Assembly: GCA_030248135.1 (NCBI GenBank)
Contig: JASANC010001870.1
Coordinates: 1-64,000 of the forward strand
Reading direction: 5' to 3'
DNA: 64,000 nt
Source: Theristus sp. LFF4_11
Taxonomy: Eukaryota > Nematoda > Chromadorea > Monhysterida > Xyalidae
A program made the translations under genes and the position numbers. Shown here one piece after another: positions 36,201 through 46,800 of the stretch (position 1 is its first letter; each line of letters starts with the position of its first letter). Below the pieces are notes generated by a model. The model was not told where the DNA came from and did no database searches. It was given only the letters and a program-made list of their open reading frames with translations.

Positions 36201-39200
36201 GATAATTGCATGGTTCATTGCTTCGACCACTCATACCAAGTATCTTATTGAAGGTTCCATTTAATCCCCTAGTTTTAATGACTTTGAAAAAATCACCAAC
36301 GCTAAAAAAATCACTCCGATTCCGTTCCGATAATTTGTTGTGTAACACAGTGCTTGCAGTTAGATTTTTTTTGAAAAGAACAATTTTGTCGAGTATGAAG
36401 TTGGTTTGCTCTCAGTTGAGCAATTGATCACTGACTAGCGAAACACCAAATTACACACAACTTTGATATTCGTGTTACAGGAGTGTTTCATCGCTGAGTC
36501 TACGCCACGGGCGATTGAATGTCTCGAGCTTCTACTGCAGCGTGCAACACAGCTGAACGTTGTGCTCTGGCCACAGATCATACAACTGGTCGGCGCTTGC
36601 ATCGAACAGAAGCTGTTTCTGCGTGCAGCCCAGGTAAATGCAAAACTCGCGTTTCCTCCGTTGTTCGGTAGCAGCGTCAATGTTTAATCATCGAAAATAA
36701 CCCACACTTTTTGAGACTTACGTGAAGTCTTATATTTTGATACGCATAACGCATTATCACCAATGTCTCGTCCAGACGATTGTTAATTAAATGTGTTTAT
36801 CACTATCGTACATTCGATGTGCTCAGACAACGATAATTGTTTACTCGGATTCCTCTAAAATAAATCAATTCTAGTTAAAAATTGCAGATGATTTTCAAAT
36901 ACTCCCCTGAGATCATCTGTTTTGGTGATCAGCGTGACCAACGACCACTGGAGCTGTTCTCTGACACGCAGACGAGACAGCTGAATCGAGCCGCTTTTCC
37001 ACCACAGAGCATTGCCATCTACCATTTTCCCACCGAATTTCCGGTGGAATTAAAGATACAGCTCGCTTTATGCTGGGTGGAACTACGACGATACGATTTG
37101 GCAATGGTTGGGCGTGCAACCGTGTTACTTTCACGAAGTTTAGGACGATAAAAGAATGACACGTCCAATTTCAGGCATTGTTTAAGCAACTTCGGAAAGA
37201 GCATTCAATCGCTGAGATTGGCGGTGAACTGCTGAGCGTCACAGAGGCGTGCGTGCAGCAAAAAGTGAACAGCGAACTTCTCGATGTCATTCTGTCGTTT
37301 ATCATTGACTTTGGCAGCCGCTGCAACGCGTTGCCGGCGCATGTGAGCGCGTTTCCCTTTTCGCTAGTTCTGCGCCTGCGTGCGTGAAGAAATCAGTTTC
37401 TAGCTTGACGCGGCTCTGCAAGTTTGCAGAAGTGACCCGAGTCTTTGAGATACGACTTGGGCGACTCAGGTAATATCAAATAGTCGCATCAAGCATCAAA
37501 CTAGTATACGTTCTACATCTGCAAACGCATTGTGCTGCAGAAGCCAAAGGAATGTGATAAACGGTGTACACAGGTGGTGGCAGAAGCGCACGGACACCGA
37601 GCGCTGATGTACGAACACAGCGACGATCCGGTGAAGGCGTGCGCAGAGTATGAGAAAGTGATACAGCTGGCGCCGGGCACCGTCGACGCGCGCATCAAAC
37701 TGGCCACGCTGCAACGCCAGCTGGGCATGAGCGAACAGCTGATGGCGACGTTGTTGATTGAGGACGACGATGCGGCGCTCGCTGGCACGCACGTTCGTTC
37801 ATATGCATGAACTCGTTTTTGGTGGTCACGTCGTGAATTGCGTTTCGTTTCGTTTACCACGAAGTTTGGTTTAGCGGACGTTTTTGTGCAACAAGAAAGT
37901 GCTTTTTGGTAACTCAACAAACTGGTACAAGAGGAATAGGATTGGTATGGGAATTAAAACCGTTTTTTTCTTCAAACACTCGGTACCCCATGGTTCGCCG
38001 TGTACGTATATTGCCTGATGCTGACACATAATTTGTCACAGGACGAACGACTTCTGAGACAACAAGCACTTGTGCTGTACGAACGTGGCGACTGGGAGAA
38101 GTTTGTGCCAGTTTGCAGTCGTTTGTTGGCGCCATACTTCAACGACACACTGAACATATCGATCAACGAGAAACGTAGACTCGCGAGTTGGTCGTGTTGC
38201 AGATATGTTTACTATTGGCTTGCGATTGTGACGACTGCGTGTTTTGCTGTCAGCTTGTGCAACACTGTACGGGCGTGGCGTGGCGCAGGCGACTGCGATC
38301 GCAACGAAAGGCAGCCCACTGGAGCGTTTCATCAAACGTGCCGTGCTGCGCGTGAATGCTGACGCGCCACGGACGCTCGATGCGAACAACGTGCACGACT
38401 TCTGCTTCAAGGTGTGTGCCAGGCTTGACCGATCGGTTGGCAATAACCGTTGAAGCAATCGCTGTTGAATGCACCAGCACGCTTGCTCTATGATTGTGTA
38501 TGATCTTTTATTTTGGTCCCTACCCGAGACTCAATGCCCGCACACATGGGTAAACAGTTTCATGCATGACGGCGGAATTCAAAATTGGTAAAGTGATCCG
38601 AGTCCCCTAAATACGGCCGAGTTACTTTGGCGACTTTGAATTGCCAAATAAAGATTGAAACTAGTTTCCTTTCTACGTCTGTACACGCATTCAGTCTCAG
38701 AATCTAAGAAATTGATAATTATTGCTGTGAATTGATGTTGATGTGCTGCTAAATTAGACAGTAGTACGAACGTGACGCCGACGCATTCAGTTGTTTGTTG
38801 TAATAAATCACCACAACCTTCACCTCCACATTCTCCTTCACAATCATGAGTGTCATTTCGAATGCAGCTATGCGAGGTTCACTTTTCGCGCGGCAACTAC
38901 GAGCAAATGTTGCACGTGTGCGCGTTCGCGTATGCCACGCCGCTGCTGATCACCAGTGGACGTGCAAAGACGTTCGATGCGCTGCTGTACATGGCAGCGT
39001 GCTACGCTCGCCATGGCAATGTCGCTTTCGAGTTCTTGCGCACGAAAATTGCACAGCAAGAGAAACACGCCATCGCACAACGCAACACGGCAATATGGAA
39101 TGGATTCGGTGTGTGTGCAGTTCGTTCGCAACGAAATTTCGCCCGCTTTTGTAATGTTCATGGAGATGAAGATCAATACAATTTTCACTCACGTGGCAGG

Positions 39201-40052
39201 TCTGGTCTTCTGCATCAGTCAGGATGTGAAGTACCACAAGTACATTTTGCGGTCATGCGCCAAGAATCCCGAGTCAATTCCACTGTCCATTATGAGCGGC
39301 AACAACTCGCTGATCGCGGGCACCTACGAGCATGCTCTCGGCACGTTTTCAAAGCAGAACGCTCAAATTTGTTTCTCCAGTTTCATTTGTAGTTCACCAT
39401 GAACGTTTGTGGTTGGCTAGGTGGTTTTTTCAAATGTATTTTATGCAGTTTAGTTGAATATCTCACCGTTCTGGAGAAACGCCCCGATGACGCGTATCTG
39501 AACTTGGCAACCGGTTTGATTTTTGTGCACTTGGCGTCGAAAAAGCACGTTGGTCGACGACACGACGTTTGCTTGCAGGTTGTCCATTTCAAATTCAAAT
39601 ACAGTTTTCAATTTTTGGAAAAGCAAACGTGATCAGGGGCGTCCTTGATCAGGGTCTTGCACTGCTGGCCCGTTACGAAGAACTGCGCGGCAGCTGCCAG
39701 GAGACGTGCTACAACCTCGCGCGCGCAGTGCACCAGATGAAGCTGCTGCACGCTGCCGTGCACTGCTACCAGAAAGTGCTCAGTCTCCGGGTGAGTCGTG
39801 TGCTGTGATGCGTCTGTCAGCTGGTTTCATCGTTGCACACCACAGCAACTCTGCACTCTGCCACATGCTGCTCAGCCGTGCAAGCGTTTGTTCGTCCGCG
39901 ACAAGTTCACCGGCGAGCTGCAAGCGAGACACGATCGCTCGGCGATGTACGACCTGCGTCCGTCTGCCGCCTACAATCTCGCGTTGATCTACCGTGCCAG
40001 CGGCAACACGCCCATGGCGCGCCTGTTGCTTCAGCAATACTGCCAAGTGTGA
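27227..40052 (+). CDS. GTF3C3: TFIIIC subunit 3 (TPR protein), 16 inferred exons
   Basis: TPR scaffold subunit of TFIIIC, the complex that binds A and B boxes and recruits TFIIIB to Pol III genes. Inferred exons sum to about 960 residues: 27227-27572, 27703-27797, 27917-28079, 28485-28679, 28884-29052, 36481-36633, 36888-37106, 37175-37342, 37541-37792, 38042-38174, 38254-38411, 38868-39108, 39200-39345, 39449-39578, 39653-39790, 39876-40052. An acidic N-terminus (MDDELLMDDNEEMEEFEDED) precedes TPRs starting at ALSEELNALMGQANMRHAQG. The C-terminal block is diagnostic: NNSLIAGTYEHALGT, NLATGLIFVHLASKKHVGRR, SCQETCYNLARAVHQM and a final AYNLALIYRASGNTPMARLL. A 7.4-kb intron (29053-36480) contains an antisense GPCR gene, two or more transposons and a SINE. 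Confidence 0.93.
29155..29479. mobile_element. Short hAT-like element in the large GTF3C3 intron
   Basis: 325 bp with ends TAGAGTTGGTAAAAAAA and inverse ...GCCAGACCTA. Flanks are ATGCAGGG (29147-29154) and ATACAGGG (29480-29487), a 7-of-8 target duplication. Internal AAACGGTTTTATTTC blocks mirror each other and relate it to 18692-19491. It starts about 100 bp past the exon at 28884-29052. Confidence 0.72.
30126..31884 (-). CDS. Rhodopsin-like GPCR, nested antisense in GTF3C3 intron
   Basis: Seven-transmembrane receptor. Exon 1 (31884-31602) has an acidic N-terminus with glycosylation sequons (NET, NFT) and TM1. Exon 2 (31519-31206) gives NIYLAVLCVLDIVVEVSYL (TM2), TM3 and an ERYW variant of the DRY motif, then TM4. 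Exon 3 starts at 31136 with extracellular loop 2 (HNSECQG) and TM5. TM7 reads SSMLAVGNGAVRLPIYYAIN, a variant of NPxxY. Two further in-frame introns are likely in the last part (30860-30759 and about 30634-30574, donor GTAAGAAG). The C-tail is Ser/Asn-rich. Layout and the RLPIYY variant fit invertebrate peptide-type class A receptors, but no ligand can be assigned. An acceptor-like TTTGCAG 15 bp before the ATG suggests a 5'-UTR exon upstream. Confidence 0.85.
31903..34162. other. Intron sequence upstream of the GPCR, no exon recognised
   Basis: Within GTF3C3's large intron. No supported coding exon on either strand. It contains the CCAAT-type tandem at 32583-32672 and should hold the GPCR promoter. 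Confidence 0.4.
32583..32672. promoter_or_regulatory. Tandem GCTGATTGGTTGG (CCAAT-type) cluster upstream of GPCR
   Basis: Three imperfect units of about 28-35 bp contain AGCTGATTGGTTGG, GCGCTGATTAATTGG and GCGCTGATTGGTTGG, then ATCACGTCATG. ATTGG is the inverse of the CCAAT box. The position, about 700 bp upstream of the GPCR ATG, is compatible with a promoter, but the same motif ends the MITE at 47837-48007, so it may be transposon-derived. Confidence 0.35.
34163..34424. mobile_element. TA-flanked MITE with perfect 22-bp inverted ends
   Basis: 262 bp bounded by TA on both sides, with ends CCGTAAAGTCTTGCATATAA and its exact inverse TTATATGCAAGACTTTACGG. The interior has three copies of CTCCCACTTATAAG-like sequence. 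Perfect termini and TA flanks indicate a Tc1/mariner/pogo-type non-autonomous element. Confidence 0.85.
34425..35189. other. Intron sequence, nothing recognised
   Basis: AT-rich GTF3C3 intron sequence. Small ORFs near 34.8 kb on both strands lack motifs. Confidence 0.4.
35190..35338 (+). mobile_element. tRNA-derived SINE (copy 2)
   Basis: Shares GTGCGTTCGGGGATCGAGCC, then ACTCGATTG and a GTACGCTTTTCTGG tail with 9365-9513. The B box is intact but the A-box region has decayed, and the acceptor stem no longer pairs. Confidence 0.68.
35394..35416 (+). repeat. Mariner-type solo terminus
   Basis: TATACAGGGTGGGCCAAAAA is a typical mariner-like inverted terminus flanked by TA. The partner end was not identified. 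Confidence 0.45.
35417..36480. other. R3' part of large GTF3C3 intron, nothing recognised
   Basis: AT-rich sequence without supported exons. It ends with the acceptor CGTGTTACAG that starts the exon at 36481. Confidence 0.4.
37390..37515. repeat. Probable degraded copy of the palindromic intronic repeat
   Basis: AATCAGTTTCTAGCTTGACG, GACCCGAGTCTTTGAG and GGGCGACTCAGG resemble pieces of the 24570/38560 family. It lies in a GTF3C3 intron. Confidence 0.35.
38560..38715 (+). repeat. Palindromic intronic repeat, copy C
   Basis: GGAATTCAAAATTGGTAAAG, TGATCCGAGTCCCCTAAATA and GGCGACTTTGAATTGCCAAA, followed by GTACACGCATTCAGTCTCAG. It is in a GTF3C3 intron. Confidence 0.7.
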
Positions 40053-41528
40053 CCACATGTGACCACCACGTTCTGTTTCATGGTCCATTGCAAACGTTCT
40101 GTATTCATTGCTTCACGTCAACTTGTTACAAGACTTCGTGTTGACACATTGTGATCTCAGCGGTTGTTTCTGGCCATGAATGAAACAAATGACTAAATGA
40201 CATGCCATTATTGCCACAAGTTGCGTCAATTATGAATGATGTGGATTCTTGTCCGCTCTGACGTGTTCTGTCAGAAATACGTGCACACCATACCCGTGCG
40301 ACGGTGTGGGGTGCCAATATGCGCAGCCCTCAAAACCGGTGTGCAGCCAGCGAGAGATTTTTGCGTTGGCATTTTGGCGACACCGGTTTAAGGGCTGTGA
40401 ACTATTTTGACTGCTGTGCACCAATTTGGGGCTGTGCACGATTTGCAAGGCAGCCGGTGTAATGAAGCAAAGCTCGCAAAGTTTGTTCTTGCGTGCTGCA
40501 CGCCGGTTTGAGGGCTGCACACATCGGTACCCCACACACCGTCGCGCGGGTATGGTGCACATAATGCCGTGAACATTCTCAATGGGTCGCACACCAACAG
40601 CACCTGGCAGAGCAGCTACCAACGGTCATGTTTTCGCGTGGCCGATTTTGTACGGGTGCAGCCATTGCGCAGTGTTGTGTGCGTGCCGTCCACAGTGGCG
40701 CATTTGCTTGCGCTCACAACAGAAACCGATTTCTGGCGCAGTCCACTGGCATTCGGCAGCGTCAGTTCAGTATATCCGCTCGTCACCGTGCGCCTCTGCC
40801 GTGGGTCATAATCAGCACGTTTGGCCGAAAGATTGTGCAATATTTGGTGTTGCCCATTGCAGGACGGTACGTGACCCTCATAAAGGTGCGTAGCACAGCT
40901 CACAGCTCGTGAACTGGTCGGAACCAGGGACTGGTTGGAACCAGGGTACTTCCTCCCAACCCCCAATTTTTTGGGACAACCTTAGGTACTGCAAGCGTGA
41001 GGAAAAGAGGTTTTCGGGTACGCTGAGTTCAAAAATCTTATTTAGAATTTTGGCCGACGTTTTTACTGTGCCCTAAACGCGTATGCCATGGGGATGAGGA
41101 GGGAAATTTCCTTAAAAATTAATTTTAAATGAAAAAAACGCGTCACAAGGAACTTGAAATCCTGTTACAAATACAAATCGAGGTCGCTGAGTCCAAATAT
41201 GAAATTTATTTTTTATACGGTTTACTCCGCACGCTAAAAACGGCCTCTATGGGGAAAAATAGTCAAAAAAAGGAAACACCCTGGGTGGAACTGCGGCGGT
41301 CCACCAATCTGCAGCTTAATTCTGTTCTTTTTATTCGGGACGTTAGGTGGGAAGGAAGTACACAAAAAGTAAGTTTCAAACCAGCAAGCTCGGCTGGGCT
41401 CACAATCGCATCATAAAACTGAAGCAAGTTTTTTTTGATAATGGTGTGGTGACATCCATTGTCAAAAAACTCATTTCTTCAGTAAATTTTCTGTGAGCTT
41501 AGCAAGAGTTTCCTGAATGAATTGACAC
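40053..41528. other. GTF3C3 to OMA1 gap
   Basis: 1.5 kb with the MITE-like inverted repeat at 40281-40560 and AT-rich sequence beyond 40.95 kb. Open frames at 40.58-40.9 kb and 41.13-41.4 kb show no family motif, and I did not accept them as exons. Confidence 0.4.
40281..40560. mobile_element. MITE-like element with about 65-bp inverted ends
   Basis: The left arm contains CCATACCCGTGCGACGGTGT then CAGCCCTCAAAACCGG. The right arm is the near-exact inverse (CCGGTTTGAGGGCTGCACAC then ACACCGTCGCGCGGGTATGG). Total about 280 bp, GC-richer than its surroundings, no clear target duplication. Confidence 0.72.
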
Positions 41529-43288
41529 ATGAATTGCAGCGGGTTCCGCCGGTGGTACCTGTCGTTGTCAGCGGACAAGCAGCGCGGCCACTACGATCGC
41601 TTTCGAGAGCACCGCTCTAAACTGGTGTACGTCGGTGCGGGCGCCGTCGGCTGCGTCGTCGTGTACTACGTGAGCCATCTGCAGCGTGCGCCGTTGACAG
41701 GCAGACTGCGCTGCGTGACACTCACCAGGGCACAGATGCACTCGGTCGCACAGTTCACGAATGACACGGTCGGTCAGCGCCTCTGCAGGCACAGTGGTGT
41801 TGCACATGCACAAACAGTCACGCTCGCTGCGGTGTGCTAGTTGCGACTGTGCAGCATCACTGTTGTCGTCACAGAGCGCATTGTCTTCGTACTCGCACTT
41901 TGGCAATGAATCTCAGCAACTGTGATTCATTTGCGCTCGAGCCATCTTGCTGAGCCACTGTCGATTTGCTGCAGCAACTGCTGCTGCACGAACGTCAGCT
42001 TCTACCGGCCACGCACGCAGCGCATAAGCTGGTGTCCAGACTTGTGCGCAAGATTCTGGATGGCAACCGTGGCTCGATCGCTGACATCGACACGTACAGT
42101 TGGAATGTGCACGTGATCGATGATGCAACGGCCAATGCGTTTGTGACGCCGGTTGGTGGACAGTGCATTGCTACTGGCTACCCTGATGCTGCTTTGTTGT
42201 GAACCCTGTTTGCTCACTGATTGCAGTGCATACACAGCACCAGCCATTCAGCAAACTGACCACTGGCTTATTTGCAGGAACCTAAAATTTCAAGCCTTTG
42301 ATCTCTAATCTCGGTTACTTTCAGAGCGGTGAAATCTTTGTGTTCACCGGGTTGCTCAATTCAACCGCGAACGTTCATCAGCTGGGACATCTTTTGGCAC
42401 ATGAAATGGCACACACACTGCTGGAGCATGGCGTGCGTTTGGTTGAAATTTGAAAAATAAACATCCCATCACAAAAAGCAAAACTGTTTTGAACATGCTT
42501 TCCAGCTAGAAACACTCAGTTGGGCACGGTTATTCGACAAACTCGTGCTCACTGTGATGGCGGCCATTTGGCTGTTCTTGCCAGGCGACGGGCTGGCGAT
42601 TGTGTCCGCTTGGTTCTCTGATCGTGTCATGCAGGTGGGTGACATTTGGTGCTGCTCGTGATTGCAACCAGCCGTCAGCGTGCGTCATTGCAGATTCTGC
42701 TCAGTTTGCCGCGCAGTCGCACGATGGAAATGGAGGCAGACAAAATTGGTCTCATGATGGCTGCGCGGGTTGGTGCTTGACGCACACGGTTGAAATGATT
42801 GCAGAGGTTGTTTGGAGATGAAATCAGTGCTCAGGCGTGCCTGGACGTGCGCGAGGCGTACAGCTTCTGGCGTGACCAATCAACAAAGGCCAATGTTACG
42901 CAAGGCGACAAGGAACCACCGGATCTGCTGTCCACTCATCCGAACCATGGCGATCGAGCAGAGCGCTTGCAGGCGCTCATGCCGCGAGTCCGTTGTTTAC
43001 AGCTGACAATTCTACTCGAAAACAAAGATGACCGTTGGGCTTGACTGCATCTCAGTGACAAGATCGGCCAGCGTTGTCATAGCTAGTCTTCTTTTAAACA
43101 CTGCACTAACTCGGCTAGAAAATGTACGAAATAAAGTGCTGCAGTGATGTATTTCGTGTGTGCAGGCGTTACAATTGTACAGCGAAAGCGAGTGTCCGGT
43201 GTTGTCTCGTGTTGATCCACGCGACGACGCTGACAGACGAGCCGCATCTGTGCAACGCACGATTGCTGCGCTGCAACACGCCGCGTGA
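41529..43288 (+). CDS. OMA1: OMA1 zinc metalloendopeptidase, mitochondrial inner membrane
   Basis: M48-family protease that cleaves OPA1-type dynamins and other substrates when mitochondria are stressed. About 343 residues over seven exons: 41529-41768, 41975-42151, 42325-42432, about 42506-42632, 42694-42768, 42805-42987, about 43165-43288. A TM segment (LVYVGAGAVGCVVVYYV) follows a basic N-terminus. FVFTGLLNS leads to HLLAHEMAHTLLEHG, an HExxH zinc site. The third zinc ligand is in EMEADKIGLMMAA, and STHPNHGDRAERL is the conserved C-terminal box. The first ATG is adjacent to an acceptor-like TTGCAG, so the targeting presequence may lie in an unrecognised upstream exon; the short N-terminus supports that. 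It is tail-to-tail with Maelstrom. Confidence 0.94.
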
Positions 43289-43897
43289 ACACCACTGATG
43301 CCCTTGAACTGAACGACGAAATTCATGGTGTTCATTCACTGCCCTTTAAAAATTTTCAGCTTTGCATATTGAATGCAACGTGCAAAGAAACGGTGTCGTT
43401 CCTGCTCAAACATGATCAAAGGCTTTCATACACAAGAAATCAAGATGCTTGAACAAAAAACGAATGGTCAGTCTTGAAAACGTTGTGAAAATGAACATAG
43501 TTTCTAAACGTGACTATTTTGGATCGACTGCACATTTTTAAGGCCAACAACAACAATAGACAATAAAAATTTCAAAAAAACTGAATCTTCGTGATAATCC
43601 ATATTCTTTGTTCACTCACCATTGTTTATCTTAAAAACACGAAACAATAAACATTAAAATTCCAAATGCGTGGACTTGTATTTCTGCAGCATTTTCGCGC
43701 ACAGTGTTTTTGGTTTTTGAAAATCACCCCAAGTGGCCCAAACGTACGAACGAACGTTCAATAAAAATTCAACGGCGAATATTCATGCCACGACCAAAGC
43801 CAAGCTTCTTGCTCTGACTGGCACTGGCAGACACTGAAAGAAAGCAAAGTCGTAGTGTGCGTGTCCCAGCGAGTTTATTCAGAAGAAAACCAGAAAT
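43289..43897. other. Convergent 3' region, OMA1 / Maelstrom
   Basis: 609 bp without coding signal. AATAAA occurs at about 43562, 43647 and 43759 on the plus strand. TTTATT at about 43873, just before the minus-strand stop region, may serve the opposite gene. Confidence 0.5.
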
Positions 43898-46800
43898 CTA
43901 ACAATGCTGTGTTTGCTGAGCAGAGTGGCTTGCCGTCGCAGACGATGTGCTGCTGGAGGCCGCTGCTGCTGGCTTGCTCTTGTGTTTGTGTGCCATTGAT
44001 CGGGCAACACTCGCTGCAAGGTCATTTGCAATCTTGGTGCCAGCAACGATTGTGTCGACAAACTGGAGGTTACAAAATGGAAACAATGAAAACAACGAAC
44101 GCAGTTTCGTCGGCTTTGGTCGTGAGGGTGCTGCCGCTGTGGGTGGTGATGGTGCATGAAAGGCAGACAACGGAGGTGCACCTGAAATGCGCAAATCGTT
44201 TGCTGGTTTCCCGCAACAAAACAGACAACAAATCACTGTATTGTGGATATATTCAAACGTGTCCGGACTAAAATGACGTCATTTGCTTTAAAAACGCCCG
44301 TTTGTCAAAGTACAGACACTAAAATTTAAGTTTGGTGTGACTGATTCGACATTCACCATTTGTTTAGGGAAGAAATCGGCTAAACGGAAAGTCTGGTTTG
44401 CTGTGAAGGACAAGCGCATGTTTCGCAGCACATGACGTCATTTCAGTGGGACACGTTTAAAAAAATAGGTCATACCCATGTTCAACGATAAGCCAACACC
44501 CGGTCGCACAAGCGGTGGGGCGCTGGCGAATTGCAACGTTGCAGATGGATCTGTAATAAAGCGCCGTTACATAAGCACTGCCAACTGCACCGACGTATAG
44601 CACACGTATTCGAACGTGTCGCACGTAAATGACGTCATGTGCTCAGAAGCATGCGCTTTCAAGCACGGCAACCCAGGTTTTTAGACTGGATGGAGCCTTG
44701 CATGAAAACTGGCCTTTACAAAACAACTGACGTCATTTCGATGCGACACATGGCGTGTGTACACATTTTGCTCACGAGTTTCATTTTGCAGCTGGCCCTC
44801 AGTGGCAGGCGCACAGGGGGGCGTCATAGTGCCTGGCTGTGCGAGCTGCGTATGATCTAGAGGCAGCCCGTGTCCAGCGCCAGCACCGAATGCACCAGTG
44901 TAACTGTCATCAGCAGCTAAATGCAGATCTGCCAGCTGCTGCTCGAGCGTCAGCTCATCGAGTTCATCCTCGAGACAGGCGGCCCACGAACGATCGGTGG
45001 TTTGTTCGTGCACACTGGTGACGGGCATCGTTGGCGGGCGCACACGCTCCGCCAGCAGCGGTGGCTCGTCGAAACTGACCAGGTCGACGGAGGCATCTGC
45101 CGCAGTGGAGTTGCTGAAACGCACGGCGTGTTCCTGTGCACTCGCAGTCACTCGCGAATACGGTGATCAACGGCAACATGCACTCACTCAACGCACACAA
45201 CCGAAACGGTGCACCGTACCTCGGCAAGTGGCCGCCGAACGCATGGTCACACGGCGACTGCTGTGCGTACGAATACGTTTGCCTTTGCACGCCAACGTTG
45301 CTGCTGCTGACGCCGTTCACGACGTTGCACGGCTGCAACAGAATACATTTGTATGAATGCGGTTGTCAAACAATATAAAAAAACGAACGAAAAATTGCCG
45401 GAGAGCAATGGTGAGCGTTACAGACGTGTTGATTGTGTTGTCTGCCAGTGAACTGCTCGAGCACCGGTATGTCGGCAGCGTCAGCCTCCAGCTGCTCATA
45501 GGCAGCAATGATGGACGACGACGACGCTGTTGTTGTTGGCAGTGCACTCGCACAGATCGCTGCGTCTGCTTGCACTCGTTCACTCGCAGTCGCACTGCCA
45601 AACGAGCCTGTGAACATCACGACCATGTTGCTTGAGTGACATGCGCATTCAGCAGCAAACAGCCACTCATTGTGAGTGCAACCACTGCGCCCCACCGTGA
45701 CTGCGTGCGTTTGTGTTGCGCTGCCCATACTCACCGAACAACGGGGGCGCCTGGACGCACATCGCTGACGGCTGCGCATCAAGCGGGTGGTGGCACTCGC
45801 CCAGCTCGTAATTGAAGCGTTCCGCTGTGATGTCGAAAATGCCGTACCTGAGAAGAACGTTAGTCATCACGTCATCTCCGGACCAAATTGTACACATATG
45901 CAATTTGTGCAATTTCTGGCACTTGAATCTAACATGCTGATTGGCTGCATCGAGCTGGTTGCAGCCAATTCACGGGCAGCCAATCAGAAATTAGCGGATT
46001 GCTAATGATTTACAGTTCTGTGACGTTGTCATCAGAGTAGGGCTGTGACAGTCAAGGTCCGTTTATGCCTGACGTATGCAGTCGTACGTCGTCGTACGTC
46101 AGGTGTATGGTAGTATGCAATAACACGGGACCTAAAGTGACGTGACGTGCCGTGCCGAATGCGCATACGTCAGGTATAAACGGGCGTCTAGATTATCATT
46201 CTCAACGTCAATCAAAGAATGCCGGTAACGAACAGCAGCTTCTTAGCGTTTGCCTCGGCACACGTGCACGGGCGGTGCTGCCAATGGTACTCGCAGTAGG
46301 TCTCCTTTGAGCTGTCGTACGTGTTCCATTGATCGAGCGCCAGTCGTTCGTCAATGTCTGCCATGGTGATCGGCTCGTTCACGTACTTCGCCAGCGACAC
46401 ACACAAATCCTCGGCACACACAATGCGATCCGTGTCAAGACGATTCGAGAAGTCTGCACAACGGTGATGCTAAGTGGAGGTGGCAAAAAACGTGAATGGT
46501 CACTGATTTGAGCTGTCATTCGCGACTGCTGACCATCGTTGTTCCTGGCACAGGACTCCTTCAAGTAGCGCAACGCGCCCTGCACGGCGTTGTAGTCGGC
46601 GCCACGCACAAAGATCTGCTTGTCGGACGCCGTCTGATGCTCGATGTGCCGCAGCAAACGTTTGTCGTTCGTGTACAGACCGAGTCTCTTCACCACGTTT
46701 GGCGTTTGGTCAATCGGAATTTTCAGATGAGCCTCTGAAATGGGCGGAAAAAGAATGTTACGTTCGGGTCGCTCAACTTCAAGTCACGTGGCACAAAATT

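Noticed and set aside
40569..40912. Overlapping open frames between GTF3C3 and OMA1
   Set aside because: They follow the MITE and show no homology or phase-compatible splice sites with either neighbour.
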